From the NCBI GenBank assembly GCA_033032175.1, contig CM065328.1:8122690-8186689 (forward strand): a stretch of 64,000 nt of DNA, given 5' to 3'. A model generated the notes under the pieces. That model was not told the DNA's origin. It did no database searches and saw only the letters and a program-made list of their open reading frames with translations. Of this stretch, positions 11,761 to 20,880 are shown in pieces. Position numbers and translations under genes: made by a program. The first letter of the stretch is position 1; the number at the start of each line of letters is the position of its first letter. The stretch is from Saturnia japonica. Taxonomy: Eukaryota > Arthropoda > Insecta > Lepidoptera > Saturniidae.

Positions 11761-12099
11761 ACTACAGATTTATGAATATAGATTATAATAAAATTATAAT
11801 ATAGTATCTCTACAGGTGAGAAAATTTATTAACACAATAGTATCATGTTTAAATAATGCAATCACATGTATTTGATCTGGTTAGAATCATTTCAGGTCTA
11901 CATAAGATGATGATAAATGAAAATGAATAAAATGTTAAGATTAATCTGAAAATAATCGAAGAAAATATAAATATGATAGAAAATTGATATTTAAAAAAGC
12001 TTGTAATAAAAGCGATGCAGTCGAGCCCGTAGACGTGGTCGTTGTTAACCTATAGGGAATAAATGTTAAAAGTGTTAAACAAATAATAATAAAAATGGA

Positions 12100-12230
12100 T
12101 AAATAAAAAAAAAACTATGTTGCCTAATGTTGCTGATGAGACGTGAAACGACCACAATCGATTACACGTGTTTCGCCTCTCAACAAGGCATCCCCAGATC
12201 GATATCGATCTTCAGATTAATAACAAAAGT
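12100..12230. repeat. Retroposon fragment ('acgtgtttcgcctctcaacaaggcatcc')
   Basis: A GC-richer patch reading 'gttgctgatgagacgtgaaacg...ttacacgtgtttcgcctct' inside AT-rich DNA. I recall this wording as a widespread lepidopteran repeat. No coding content. The surrounding 11275-12960 shows no gene. Confidence 0.4.
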
Positions 12231-12970
12231 TTTTTGTTGCAGAAAGACGTAATAACTGTTAATCTGTTTTAGGCTGAAGTAGCAAAGAAATTTCGAATAA
12301 TCAAGTTTTTCTTAAACTTACCTTACACTTAAAATTCATATTTCTTTGGATACAGTGAAGCGATTGCGATGAATCAAATACTAAATGCTACGCCGAATAA
12401 TGTAAAATATTTGTGTATTAAATGTATGATTGCTTAAGTACTTTATACGTGATGCGTGCACAATCAAACCGACGAACACAATTTCAAAAATGATACAATT
12501 TGCTAGATCCTTTAAAACACATTTTTTCAAATATTTTTAATGTACAGAAACGCCACGTCTACATATTTATAATATGTACCAAGCTACCACATGTGTGTAA
12601 AGAATACCACAAGAAAAATATTTTCAAGTAATACCTTCTTCAATGCGGGCAGTGGCTAAGAGGTCTAGCCCCTATGTTTTAGATATATTTAACGTTTTTA
12701 TGGAAACTTTTAGTTTTATCGTATGAGGGTTTTTGAATAGATATCAATAATTGTTATTTCCGTCGGCCATATGCTCGATCGACGGCTAAAACGATTCAGT
12801 ACGCCCTTTTTATATAGATTGTTTGTTTAATATCATTATTATAATGGAAATATTTTTGGAATACTTTTTTTTAGTTTTGAAATTAAAATTAAAAATTAAC
12901 AATATTCCTTTTTTTTCAAAAATTAATGAAAGGGTTTAATTGGAATTGAAAAAAAAAAAGATTTAATTTA

Positions 12971-13037
12971 TGAGCGGTGATCGAACTCGCGACCTTTTGG
13001 TTTAATAATAGGCTGACTACCACTGCGCCACGAGACC
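12971..13037 (-). repeat. tRNA-derived SINE head
   Basis: On the minus strand the segment reads 'GTGGCGCAGTGGTAG' (polymerase III A box) followed about 35 bases later by 'CGCGAGTTCGATC' (B box). It cannot fold as a full tRNA because the acceptor arm and anticodon loop are not consistent. I therefore call a SINE head, not a tRNA gene. A family B copy follows directly. Confidence 0.6.
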
Positions 13038-13199
13038 TGCCAATAAATTAATGTGATATGTACATCGAATAATTACGAAATCCGATGCTTTGAAGCTAAT
13101 AAAACTTGAACTTAATAAGCAGAGATTTGTGTTAATAACCGTATACAATTTTAATGAGAAAGTCTACAGGTTTGTTATAATTTAAATCTATAAATTTAA

Positions 13200-13390
13200 C
13201 GCGGGTGTCCAGTCTACATATAGTATTACAAACATGTAGCGTGAAGTTATATCGCCTATAACCTTCCTCAATAAATAGGCTATAATATGCAAAAAGGATT
13301 TTCCAAATCTCACTGGTAGTTCCAGAGATTAGTGCATTCAAACAAACAAACAAAAAATCAATCTCTTGAGCTTTGTAATATTACTATAGA
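13200..13390 (+). repeat. Dispersed repeat family B, copy 1
   Basis: Landmarks are 'gcgtgaagttatatcgcctat', 'ccttcctcaataaataggctataa.atgcaaaaa', 'tggtagttccagagatta.cg.ttcaaacaaacaaac' and 'tctcttgagctttgtaata'. At least ten further copies of this unit occur in the window in both orientations, making it the commonest repeat here. It is likely a non-autonomous retroposon. Confidence 0.85.
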
Positions 13391-14094
13391 TAATTTAAAT
13401 TAATTCGAAGTAAATATACCGTGTAAACTCTCACTTCCCTAATTAATTCATATTGTAGTAATCGCTGTCATTAAGAACCGTGACGAGCTGGCATCACGTG
13501 AATCTTGTTTCATTACATGCTCGGATGGTCTAATCTACAGTTCTAAACGATACACTGTGGGAACGTTGTTTTATAATATGAGGACATTTTAAGCCGCCTC
13601 CACAGGCTTGGCAAACAACGGCAAACAGCAAACACCAAACAGCAAACACAAACGTGTGGATAGGTGTTTGCTTGTGTTTGCCTGTTTTTGTTTGTGTTTG
13701 CCAGTGATCGGAGTCGATGTCGGTTTTTGTGCACAAATCAAAGGGTGTTCGACAAACATGTTTGCGATGTATCCAAACGCTTGTAAGCAATCAGTTGTAC
13801 GCGCGAGCTTGCGGGCGGCGGACGAAGTTGCTAGTGGTTATTATTCTTATTAATTATCATCCACCATCGTCGTCGTTTCCTTTTTTTAACACGCTTTTAT
13901 TAGCTTCACCTGTATGTATGTATGTATGTATGTAACCGACCCCTTTGAGCTCGATTTTGTCCTACTTTGAATGACCAGATTTAATTCAAACTTTGCACAC
14001 GTATCAAAAGTCGATGACAATGCAATAATCCGATCAAAGCATTCGATTATCCTAATTAGATTCGCCAGGATTAATTAATTTCTTTCCGCATACT

Positions 14095-14370
14095 TTGCAT
14101 ACGAGTAAGAGAGATAGAGCTAGTGCGCGAACTACGCATGGGTGCAGTTCCACACTTACTCTTTCGGGCATGCAAGGTTATACAGTTGATCATGCAGTCA
14201 TTTATTTGGGTCCGCGATTGTTTGCTGCTGGACAAGCTTATGTAGCACTTAGTCGTGGAAGATCCTTGGACGGTATACGAATTGAAGAACTTGATTGCTC
14301 AAAATTAACAGGTGCCGCCAACAGATTCGCTCCTATGATTATAATATTTTGTAGAGTGATTACGGATTGA
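14095..14370 (+). pseudogene. C-terminal fragment of a PIF1-like (Helitron-type) helicase
   Basis: The 91-codon ORF contains GMQGYTVDHAVIYLG, then FAAGQAYVALSRGRSLDGI and IEELDCSKL. These match the end of superfamily 1B PIF1 helicases (motifs V-VI; the arginine of LSR is the usual arginine finger). Such helicases are encoded by eukaryotic Helitrons and also exist as host genes. The upstream helicase motifs and any Rep nuclease are missing, so it is a relic. Residues before GMQG (about 14095-14165) do not fit the family and may be rearranged. It sits inside the Harbinger-like element, 0.2 kb before a foldback that could belong to the same Helitron end. Confidence 0.75.
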
Positions 14371-14583
14371 AAATTCCATACTCAAGCATTAATGTGACTG
14401 ACTGTATATGTAAATAAGGTTGCACCTCTATGTGTCTCGCTGTTTATATTGGCATCATAGAAATCTTTGAATATGTGTTCTTAACCAAGATACAATCGGA
14501 ACACATTTGTACATATTAAGGGCGGTTGATAATTAGCAAATCGAACTAAATAATTTATAGTTTAAAAAATTTAACTAAAAAGT

Positions 14584-14971
14584 GAAAAATAAATAATAGT
14601 TTAAAAAAACAAAAAAAAACACGCTTTCATAAAAAATCCAACTAAAAAACAGAAAATAAAATTTAATAAATTTGATTAAGTACAGTGTAAAAAAAAATGA
14701 ATGTACATTATTGTAAAAAAGCGTGGGGTGCATAGTGTCAGTAATTATAAACATTTTATTGACAGTTAATGAGTAGAAGAATCATCACTTCGTTAATATA
14801 ATATCTTAAAAAGCGCTTTGAATACACCCCACGCTTTTTTACAATAATGTACATTCATTTTTTTTAAACTGTACTTAATCAAATTTATTAAATTTTATTT
14901 TCTGTTTTTTAGTTGGATTTTTTATGAAAGCGTGATTTTTTTTTGTTTTTTTAAACTATTATTTATTTTTT
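14584..14971. repeat. Long near-perfect inverted repeat (two 147-bp arms)
   Basis: The left arm (14584-14730) and right arm (14825-14971) are reverse complements with only a few mismatches. Both run from 'aaaaataaataatagttt' to 'aaaagcgtggggtg'. The spacer (14731-14824) is 94 bp. A transcript would form a very stable hairpin. The high identity points to a recent origin. Confidence 0.9.
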
Positions 14972-15566
14972 CGTTCAATTTCATTTTGCCTTTTCTTAAA
15001 ATAAAAATAGGTCAACCCGAAAGTAATCGCTGCCACAAGCTCGACGTCCGCCATGTTTGCCTAACCGGAATATACTAACACGTTCGCCAAGCATGGGGAT
15101 GCCGTGTTTGTGTTTGGTGATTGTGGTCGGTGTTTGTCACGTGTTTGGTGTTTGTGGCAAACGCCAAGCCTGTGGAGGCGGCTTTACAAATACGTGCATT
15201 TTATTATCAGTGCCGAGCTGAGGCTATTTGCTGCCCGTGTACAAGATAGATTTTGCACATGTTCATTACTAATGTTAATTGTAAAACACTGCATATCTAT
15301 CGAAGATGCGTAAATGTGTGTAAAATAGTGACTTTTACGTGCTGAAAAAACTATATTTTCTTCATAATTCTAATAAACTCAACTTTGCATATCCATGATA
15401 CCTTTAACCACAGTTTTATTTATTGAATGATAACGTCACATGCGTTTACATGTACGTAATGCAGCGTTTTTGGGGCGTAATTTTTACTTAAATTAAAAAA
15501 TATTTGTATAATACTTTTAAATGTATAATATGGATTATATATTAATTCACGGGTATTTATATCCTC

Positions 15567-15832
15567 ATTAGTTTAGTGGTCGTCAGCGCGACTGTTATGA
15601 TGTTATGATCGAGGCCCTTCGATTCCCTGGTCGAGCAAAGTGTTATTGGAATTTTCTATGAAATTCTTAGTAGCAGCGCGGAGTTTAACTTGCTGCCCGA
15701 TTAATGGTAATGGGCTCGCCCCCTATTACATGGACCTAAAAAAACATACACGGTGAACTGTAGATATATGTTAGTAGGTACACCTCTGCCTAACTCTTCG
15801 GGGATACACGCGTGATGGTATGTTATGTTATT
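15567..15832 (+). repeat. tRNA-headed SINE, copy 1
   Basis: It starts 'tagtttagtggtcgtcagcgc' (A-box-like) and continues 'cccttcgattccctggtcgag' (B-box-like). The body contains 'agtagcagc.cgga.ttt', 'ttaatggtaatgggctcgccccctattacatgg' and the tail 'cttcggggatacacgcgtgatggtatgt'. A full-length relative lies at 62499-62763 on the minus strand, inside a Myb intron. Confidence 0.85.
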
Positions 15833-16124
15833 TTCAACATATAAAGCTTTTGAAAACAACTTTTCCAAAGTTTAATAAAAGTACGTAGTTTAGTTTAGTA
15901 TTATTATTTCTACTCATAAACTTAGGTTATTTGTATTGTATTTGCATTTTACGTGACAATGCTTTGTTATTTTACACAAGTGAAGCGGATGATTAATAAT
16001 AACTAGGAATATGCATTTTGAGTTGCAACAAAAACCTCCCTAGTTGGTTTTAACAAGGGAACCAATGTCTTGTTAGATTTTTCTTAGAAGACTAGAAAAG
16101 ACTGCTAACTTAAACTTAAAAATA

Positions 16125-16465
16125 TTGACGCTGGCAAGTTCTTTGCAGCAAAAGAAGAATCTATTCGTGGGTTCAGAGAGTAGTAACACTTAAGAACTAG
16201 TCTTTTGTTTTCAGTTTTAACGTGATAATATATTGAATTCTTCGACTATAGCGTTTACTTTGAAGTTCGTTTTCAGTCTATTACATTTTTCAATAACATT
16301 GACACTGGCAAGTTCTTTGCGGCGAAAGAAGAATCTATTCGTGGGTTCAGAGAGTAGTAACACTTAAGAATTAGTCCTTTGTTTTAAGTTTTAATGTGAT
16401 AATATGTATATTAAATTCTTCGATAAAAGCGTTAACTTCGAAGTAAACTTTCAGTCTAGGTATTA
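16125..16465 (+). repeat. Tandem duplication, two units of about 174 bp
   Basis: Unit 1 starts at 16125 (ttgacgctggcaagttcttt) and unit 2 at 16299 (ttgacactggcaagttcttt). Both contain 'gaagaatctattcgtgggtt', 'cagagagtagtaacacttaaga', a 'ttttgtttt' stretch and end near 'ttcagtctaggtattac'. No ORF runs through. Nothing in the window explains the function. Confidence 0.85.
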
Positions 16466-17370
16466 CTTTTTTAAATTATTTAATTTTTGTACCACAAATA
16501 AATGCAAGTAAAACGCATAAAAATCCAACAATATCGACTGCTTTAATATTATAGTAAAATGATGCATAAAATCATAATGTTGATTGTAATTTATTGCACT
16601 TATAATTAACGTAAGGGTGTGTAATTCACCCTATTCACAGGTATACATTCCCACGTTTAAAAAAAACGGGGCCTTATGGTCAAAAGGGACGCAACGCGGC
16701 GCGGGATGTAGATGGCGGCACGTCGGTGCATGCCCTTATCTTTCTCAGTGTAAATTTGTTGGTGATTCACCAGATGCGGTGTGACATGTTTTTTGAAAAT
16801 CGAACGCGGTTCCCATGACGTTTTTAGAATCCAAAAGTGGGTCAATTTTGAATAACATTGTGTTACCTTCGCTTCTTACATGTGCAATGTTGTAAAAATC
16901 TTCAATATTCCTTTTTACATTTTTATACAAGTTTTTTTTTGTGATTTATTTTGTTGTGAGTTGTTCAGAATTTTTTATTTCTTTATGCTCTGTTGTTAGC
17001 TAGTATTGGATTTCATATATAAGTATTTTAGTAAAGTTTGTAGAACTATGGACCACGTTATATAAATTTTTTGCGTTTCATTTGTTGTCGCGGAATTTTA
17101 CAGTTATAAAATATAAATATTAGACAAATAATTGACCTGTATTAAAATAAAACTTATTATTTACTTTCAAAAGATTGCTCTAATAATAATACATTGTTCT
17201 AAATATGTCTATTTCGTTGTTTTTGTTTATATACATACATAAATTTGAACAAAAGAACCAGTTCCAGAGTCATCATTACGGTAATCTCAATCTCGGTACG
17301 ATCAAAGAAATTCTTTACCTTATTGTGAAGCTGTGGAACTACTGACCAATGTGTTCCTTCCTTCATACAA
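16466..17370. other. Gene-free stretch
   Basis: Only short unsupported ORFs. A GC-richer patch at 16680-16735 ('cgcaacgcggcgcgggatgtagatggcggc') resembles the GC-rich islands at 17870-18000 and 22885-22945. Confidence 0.35.
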
Positions 17371-17374
17371 CCAG

Positions 17375-17490
17375 GAGCCGTTCCAAACATAACGTGAAGA
17401 ACTGCCTTTGAAGCAGGCTGGCGACGGATTGCAGATCCCTCGGCGGTGACCGATGTTGTTGACTGAACTGAGCTTACCATCGTAGAACAG
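17375..17490 (+). repeat. Dispersed repeat family F, copy 1
   Basis: Shares 'ggcgac.gattgc.gatccctcggcggt', 'gatgttgttgactg' and 'gcttaccatc' with 37395-37545 and 52455-52560. These are probably 3' ends of a LINE. Confidence 0.6.
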
Positions 17491-17864
17491 GGCCGTGCTA
17501 AGATAAAAAATGAAAAAGAATGTGTGTCGGTCTAAAAAATCTATACCGAGTCGCAACGACGCGACGCGACGTGATGAAGTTAGCCATTAATGATAATAAT
17601 AATGTAAATCAATTTTACTGAATTATGGTTATTGTGTAAAAATAATTTATCGCTGTGTAAATAAATAGACATTATTTTAATTTGATGCCTAAAAACGCCA
17701 ATGAAGTAGAATTTCAGAAACACCTTGTAACCGAAACACATTTATAGCCCGAAACTAGAATTTGATTAAAAATTACCTAAACAAATAATATACATTTTCA
17801 TTGATCTAATCCTGTCTTAAAACGAAAAGGTCGTATGTGTATTATTTATACGTAGTTTGATCAC

Positions 17865-18000
17865 CGTTTCGTATCGGCGCTGCGCGGCGCGGCGTGTCAT
17901 CCATCCCTCGGTGGTGGCGCAGCTGTGTGGTGGTAATCAACAACGCTTTGTGCGTGGGGGGCGCAGATGGCGGCGCGGCGCACGCGCACAAAAATACTGC
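17865..18000. other. GC-rich island of unknown nature
   Basis: About 135 bases rich in CG dinucleotides ('gcgcggcgcggcgtgtcatcc', 'gcagatggcggcgcggcgc') surrounded by AT-rich DNA. There is no long ORF. It could be a 5' exon/CpG-rich promoter or the core of a transposon; a similar core lies inside the MITE at 22745-23129. Confidence 0.4.
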
Positions 18001-18184
18001 AATAAATCGATATACTTACATGTTTTATGTACGCTCTTCGGTGTATCATCGGGACTGTGTTATTCCATAATATAAACTTTATTCAGGATTACCCACTTTT
18101 ATCCGACTGCCAAAAAGAATAGCTATGTTTTTCGAGCGTATGTTGTATGTGTATTTCTTTGGCACGTTCTTTAGCATAAACGGC

Positions 18185-18340
18185 TTCATAGATTTTAGCG
18201 TACGGAGTGTCGTTCGATTCGTGTTGATTGTGAGAGTGACATAGGCTATATAAATATTTAAGTGCGACGTCTGGGAATCAAAGAAAAAGTAAAGATAATA
18301 TAAATGCTTTTGTTGCAGTCCGCTTTTTTATTTTTTTTAT
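18185..18340 (+). repeat. Dispersed repeat family J, copy 2
   Basis: Same unit as 9330-9480. Followed at 18535-18590 by 'ataatgaagttagccatcaatg', a motif also seen near 17568 and 40558. Confidence 0.55.
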
Positions 18341-18980
18341 TGGTGAAATATTCCATAAGAAATTGTATTATTAATCGGGTTACTTAAACGAAATTAACTA
18401 TTATTATCTATATTAACAAGTGATAAACTATTAATATTTTAATCGAATTTTACTTTCTTATACTTTTGAAGTTTTAGAAAAGAAATAGGGTAGAATAAAA
18501 TTGAGGTGTTCGCGCACATCACGTGACGTAAGTGCGATATAATGAAGTTAGCCATCAATGTTAATTAATAACTTGAATTCATTTTATTGACTTTTTGTAT
18601 AGTTTATTTATATTAAGTTACACTATTTTTACATAATGAAAAACAATATAAGTTAGTAAAATGAATGCACATTATTATAATATTGATGGGTTATCTTCAG
18701 CATATTGTTAGAATGCGTGTTAATTTACATAATTATTAAATATGTTTCGAGAATAAACTTAATTAAGATTGGACTCATTCATTATAAATATAAAAAGATA
18801 TTATCGCAAGAACGGATAATATTCCATATGCTTTATCAAGTTGTTGTTTTTTTACCGACACAGTGCCGCTACAATAACATCAAATCAACACATTACTTAT
18901 AATCAACGCCTACAAAACTGTCTATTAAATAAAGATAAAACAAATGAAATCGACACATCCGAAAATTCGATTTCCGATAT

Positions 18981-19238
18981 CTAATTGCTATCTTGTATCA
19001 TAAATTCTTCCATTGACATAATCGTGACGTCGACCGTGCGTAGGGCATCACCTGCCGGGTCACGCCGCCTCACTACTAGGTACGGTTCCTGAGTCGCGTT
19101 CGCGGTCGGTTCGCAGAACTGGATCGTCCGGGACGGCATTCCCAACACTATGCGCACCGGTCGTTGACATGCGAATGCACCAAATCGAGTTTTTTTGAAG
19201 GACATTACTACATTAGTAAATTTCCATACATTGTTGAT
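18981..19238 (-). CDS. Possible terminal exon of an unidentified gene
   Basis: On the minus strand a T9 tract followed by AG (ending at 19239) leads into 85 codons that stay open to a TAG at 18981-18983. Reading from that acceptor the segment begins INNVWKFTNVVMSF and ends SMEEFMIQDSN. It is much richer in G/C than its surroundings, with G/C at many third positions, and it contains no transposon protein motif I know. If translation starts inside the exon the first ATG is at 19205 (74 codons). I found no partner exon and no close poly-A signal (the nearest AATAAA on this strand is about 380 bases downstream). I do not recognise the protein. It could also be a coding relic. No function is assigned. 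Confidence 0.35.
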   Translation of the reverse strand: MNNVWKFTNVVMSFKKTRFGAFACQRPVRIVLGMPSRTIQFCEPTANATQEPYLVVRRRDPAGDALRTVDVTIMSMEEFMIQDSN

Positions 19239-19320
19239 CTAAAAAAAAAGTTGCGTGGCCAGACGCAGGATTATTTCTTTATTTCGAATGATTAGTTCAT
19301 AAAAAATATTTTGGTGTTAA

Positions 19321-19428
19321 CTCTGTAACTGCATTTTCTGAGTAACTTACATTTGCTAATTTATTTTAGATAGGAAAAATAAATAACAGAAAACGATTAA
19401 CAAACTACTCAGAAAATGCAGTTCAGGG
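19321..19428. mobile_element. piggyBac-like MITE, 108 bp, with TTAA target sites
   Basis: The segment is bounded by TTAA on both sides (19317-19320 and 19429-19432). It has inverted ends: left CTCTGTAACTGCATTTTCTG, right reverse complement CCCTGAACTGCATTTTCTGA. TTAA duplications with ends starting C(C/T)C are the signature of piggyBac transposons. The core is AT-rich and non-coding. Confidence 0.85.
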
Positions 19429-19432
19429 TTAA

Positions 19433-20600
19433 GTCCAAAAAATTCTTAAAGATGTACTTATATTGGGAATACGTGCAAGTTTTTTATAGACCGGGAAAGC
19501 CTGATGTCCTTTCGCACTTTTAAAAAAATTCTAGTCATTGGTGGCTAAATTCCTGACGCTAATGACTGGTTCATTTTAATCGAATGTTTAAGTTTATATA
19601 ACTTTTAATTATTTATAAACTTCTAAAAAATCAGGAAATTGTAGCTTCATGATGTTGTTGACACGCGGGATAGAAATTTTAGAGTTATTTCTTTTTTGTT
19701 ACGCCAAAGAACTATTAGAAGTAAATAATTGAATGTATGTAATGATTTAATTTATATTCTTATAATAATAACATTATTATTTTCACAACTTCTGAAACAA
19801 AAACATTTTTTTGTTAATTAAATACAATTTTATTAAGTTTCCTTCATTGTGCTTGCTACTTAATAATACATAATATATAGCGAAATGAACTCTTCTTACC
19901 AGGCTTAAATTTGTAAAGTCTAAAGTAGGATTGAAAGACACTGAGTAGGTAGGTACATGAATCTTTTATTAATCGGAAAAAACTTGTGGTATCGAAGTAA
20001 ACATAGATAATTTGTTGAGGTTAAAATAATAATTAAGAAAATAGACAATGTATTCTTAGAATTAGGTAGACTGATTTTTACTATATGTGCCAGAGGAACA
20101 CAGTAATATGGGACAACGAGCAATAATTTAATAGAGTAGCAATTTGTTAAACGTGGCGCTTGGAAGTCTTGGAACAATGACCTCATAGAGTAAACAATCT
20201 TCCTCCCGGAGGCCCTCTCAATCTGGTTCACATACGTCGAAAGATGTGTGTCATATTCTACGGCCGGCGCTCGCTCCTTGAATGATATTTATGTGCAAAC
20301 AGTTCTAAAACACAATAATAATAATAACCGAAAAGACACTACCAACGAAAGCTCTCGGCAAAATTTTAGTAGTTATTAAAAAAAAAATTTAGTGGATAAA
20401 AATATAAATGTTATAAACACGTCGACAATTTAATGTATTTTCGTAATAAGTTAGATCTCGTAAGTCTCCTGACCTAATAGGTTAAGGCAGTATAGCACTT
20501 TCAGAATTTCAAAACAACTATGGACCCTTGTCGAACTAAATTGTAGGAACAAAAACAATGCATTTTAAAAATCACGTTATTAGTTTATTTAATAATCAGA
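19433..20600. other. Gene-free stretch
   Basis: AT-rich DNA with only short unsupported ORFs. Confidence 0.4.
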
Positions 20601-20601
20601 A

Positions 20602-20880
20602 CTAGTTATTGAGATGGATACTGTTGTTTAACCTCAGTGAGCAAGTTGAAGGAGAAGTTTTTAATAATGCAAGGTGCATGTCGTCGTTCTCGTTCACCTT
20701 TAGTCTATTACGGCTTTTCGTTTTAATTGACACTAGAGCAGAGTAGCCTGACTCGCAAAGGTACGTTGTTGATAACAGTATTAGAACAGTCATAGCCCGT
20801 TTGACAAAAAGAGGATAAGCTTGTCCAAAAGAACACCAAAACTCGCCAAGACTCATCCAGCTCTCAATACTTCAAGTCGT
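20602..20880 (-). pseudogene. hAT transposase C-terminus (ZBED5/FAM200-like relic)
   Basis: The minus-strand frame reads ESWMSLGEFW ... YPLFVKRAM and then TTYLCESGYSALVSIKTKSR, NENDDMHLALLKTSP, ending at 20602. The block TTYLCESG(F/Y)SALVSIKTKSRNRL is the conserved dimerisation region at the C-terminus of hAT transposases and of host proteins derived from them. The rest of the transposase is absent; a TGA stands about 8 codons before the first in-frame ATG (20856). A hAT-like end ('cagggtttcttaaaagtggg' on the minus strand) lies at about 21085-21105 and may be the element's 5' terminus after an internal deletion. Confidence 0.8.

Larger units (their letters stand above)
13592..15183. mobile_element. 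Harbinger-like DNA transposon (1592 bp) with nested helicase fragment and foldback
   Basis: The two ends are perfect 21-base inverted repeats starting AGCCGCCTCCACAGGCTTGG (13592-13612 and 15163-15183). They are flanked by TTA at 13589-13591 and 15184-15186, which fits the 3-bp TWA duplication of the PIF/Harbinger superfamily. Just inside both ends are clusters of 'GTGTTTG' direct repeats, in mirror orientation, which could bind the transposase. No Harbinger transposase is visible. The centre instead carries a PIF1-like helicase fragment and a long hairpin, so this is a non-autonomous or composite element. Confidence 0.8.

Noticed and set aside
12971..13037. Possible tRNA gene
   Set aside because: A and B boxes are present but the anticodon and acceptor stems do not pair; it reads as a SINE head.
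13608..13935. Plus- and minus-strand ORFs of 63-86 codons
   Set aside because: They fall on the left inverted end and GTGTTTG repeats of the Harbinger-like element and have repetitive translations.
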